Below, one piece after another: positions 62,701 to 64,000 of a stretch of 64,000 nucleotides of DNA. The DNA is from Solea solea (lineage: Eukaryota > Chordata > Actinopteri > Pleuronectiformes > Soleidae), in NCBI RefSeq assembly GCF_958295425.1, contig NC_081145.1:24971389-25035388 (forward strand), written 5' to 3'. The translations under genes were made by a program, and so were the position numbers. The notes below the pieces were generated by a model. It was not told the DNA's origin, made no database searches, and saw nothing but the letters and a program-made list of their open reading frames with translations. Each line of letters begins with the position of its first letter. Positions within the stretch are counted from its first letter, which is position 1.

Positions 62701-64000
62701 CCAGGAATCACAGGAAATCTGTTGTGGTCCCTCAAGATATTGGCAGATATTTGTGTGCATAGGTTGTAATTAAGCTGCCGAAAATTAAATTGAAACATAC
62801 AAAACTCTAGGAAATTGCTAATTCATCTGTTCAACATAGTATGTTTTTCCAGAAATGGCAGGGAAACTAGTCATTGACTTTGACATTATGCCCATATTTG
62901 GCACGATTTATATTGGGAATTGCAATAGTTAACACTAATACTGACATTAGAATGAAATTTTGTGGATGTAAACATCACATTTTTCTTGGTGATTTTCCAC
63001 TGTGTTGCATTTTAACACGTGATGATTTGTTAAAAAGTCAGAAATCCATACATGCAGTGAAACTTTCCTTTGAAGACAGTCCATAGTAGCGCCACATAAA
63101 CACGTCATGTAACCATTACAGTGCCACATACAGGCCTGGCATATATACTACAGCATAGCCTTGTTTAACACGTGAGTCTCTAAAAGGAAAAGTCCTGGAA
63201 TGGCCTGGAATTTCACATCTTAGTGCCGACCTATTCATATGGGGGGGGGGCGCAGCCTGTGGTCCCACCAGAAACACTGAGAAGCAATATATTTTACTGT
63301 CCCTCAGAGATTCATTCATTCATTCTGTCATTCCTACTGTAGAACTGATGAATGCATGCAGCACTCTGCATAGCCTGATAGGTTTAAAAGCATTGATCGT
63401 TCTTCTTTTGTATTGTTTTACATGCACTTTGAGATGGGTCAAATAGGACAAACACATTTATATTATATAACCTTTTTTTTTTTTCTTTTTTTTTTACAGC
63501 TAATATTGTGCAAAACATTAAACATTAAAACATTATTGCTACTCTCTCAGATTCTGTTCAGGTATAGTTCTTTTATTCTATGTACCAGTGTCAGATTCAA
63601 AGGGGGAAGGGGGAAAAAATGACTAAACATTACTTCTTTTTCAATATGTGCTGGTTTAAAATGATCATTTCATGGTTTGAAAATGTGGCTCAGGTGTGTG
63701 TGTGTTTAAACAGCTCTGTGACAAAGTGCTTCATTTCCTACCTCTCTGCCTTTTGGCATGATCTATAATAAGTTATCAAGAAAGGAACCCTGGCGTGGTC
63801 TTTTATTTATTGCATGGTTCAACATTTCTCGTATCACAAACACAGTCATTGTGTTATTGTCGTAGTAAATCTGGACGTTAGCTTTGAACGCTGTATGTTT
63901 TGCTGCGTCAGGTGTGAAATCGGCTCCCGTTCCTTTCTCAGTCCATAAATGTTAAACTGCAGTTTCCAGTGTAATTGTTTTTTTTGTGTGTTTTTTTGTT
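59714..64000. other. ell: ELL intron 2 (to the window end)
   Basis: No further ELL exon is recognised, so exon 3 should lie beyond 64000. Contains one copy of the TGCCTCACAG repeat (60190-60520), a T run (61599-61612), a G run (63241-63250) and T-rich tracts near 63471-63496. Open frames of 60-110 codons lack splice context or family match. Confidence 0.6.
60190..60520. repeat. Third copy of the fish interspersed repeat
   Basis: AAAGGGGTAGTGGCTAGTAC, TTGCCTCACAGTAAGAAGG, GTGAGTGTGAATGGTTG and GGAGGATAAAGTGGTAGA match the copies at 33429-34235. Full length is about 320 bp. Confidence 0.7.

Overview
This is animal nuclear DNA, almost certainly from a ray-finned (teleost) fish. The genes are split into many short exons with GT-AG introns. 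The spaces between exons hold microsatellites and old, internally deleted hAT, Tc1/mariner and LINE copies of the kinds that fill fish genomes. There is no bacterial gene organisation, CRISPR array, rRNA or tRNA gene. Most long open frames in the window are chance frames in introns or repeats; the real coding sequence is in short exons that I assembled by splice sites, reading phase and protein family.
Layout. (1) 1-10745 is one uninterrupted satellite array of a 38-bp unit (about 280 copies). It has two main unit types in alternating blocks and larger duplicated blocks of 874 and 722 bp. (2) 11188-22454, + strand: 16 exons of rasef (Rab45), covering the coiled-coil, the linker and the complete C-terminal Rab GTPase. 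The EF-hand exons are not in the window and should lie left of the satellite, so the array probably sits in a rasef intron. (3) 23188-51940, - strand: all 8 coding exons of an FKBP8/FKBP38-class tail-anchored immunophilin, best matched to fish fkbp16 (463 residues). It converges on rasef and contains a 22.5-kb intron rich in repeats. (4) 55522-59713, + strand: the first two coding exons of an ELL-family elongation factor, head to head with the FKBP gene; the rest of ELL lies beyond the right end. FKBP8 and ELL are also neighbours in the human genome (19p13.11), which supports both calls.
The three genes do not form a functional pathway: a membrane-traffic GTPase, a membrane-anchored chaperone-like FKBP and a Pol II elongation factor. 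Their link is conserved gene order. The most notable non-genic structures are the two-type satellite with higher-order blocks, two perfect hairpins in one rasef intron, a 240-bp hAT-like element with a perfect 8-bp target duplication in an FKBP intron, and a variable tandem repeat just upstream of ELL. Within the FKBP protein, the enzyme pocket is degenerate and the N-terminal tail carries a candidate PP1-docking motif.
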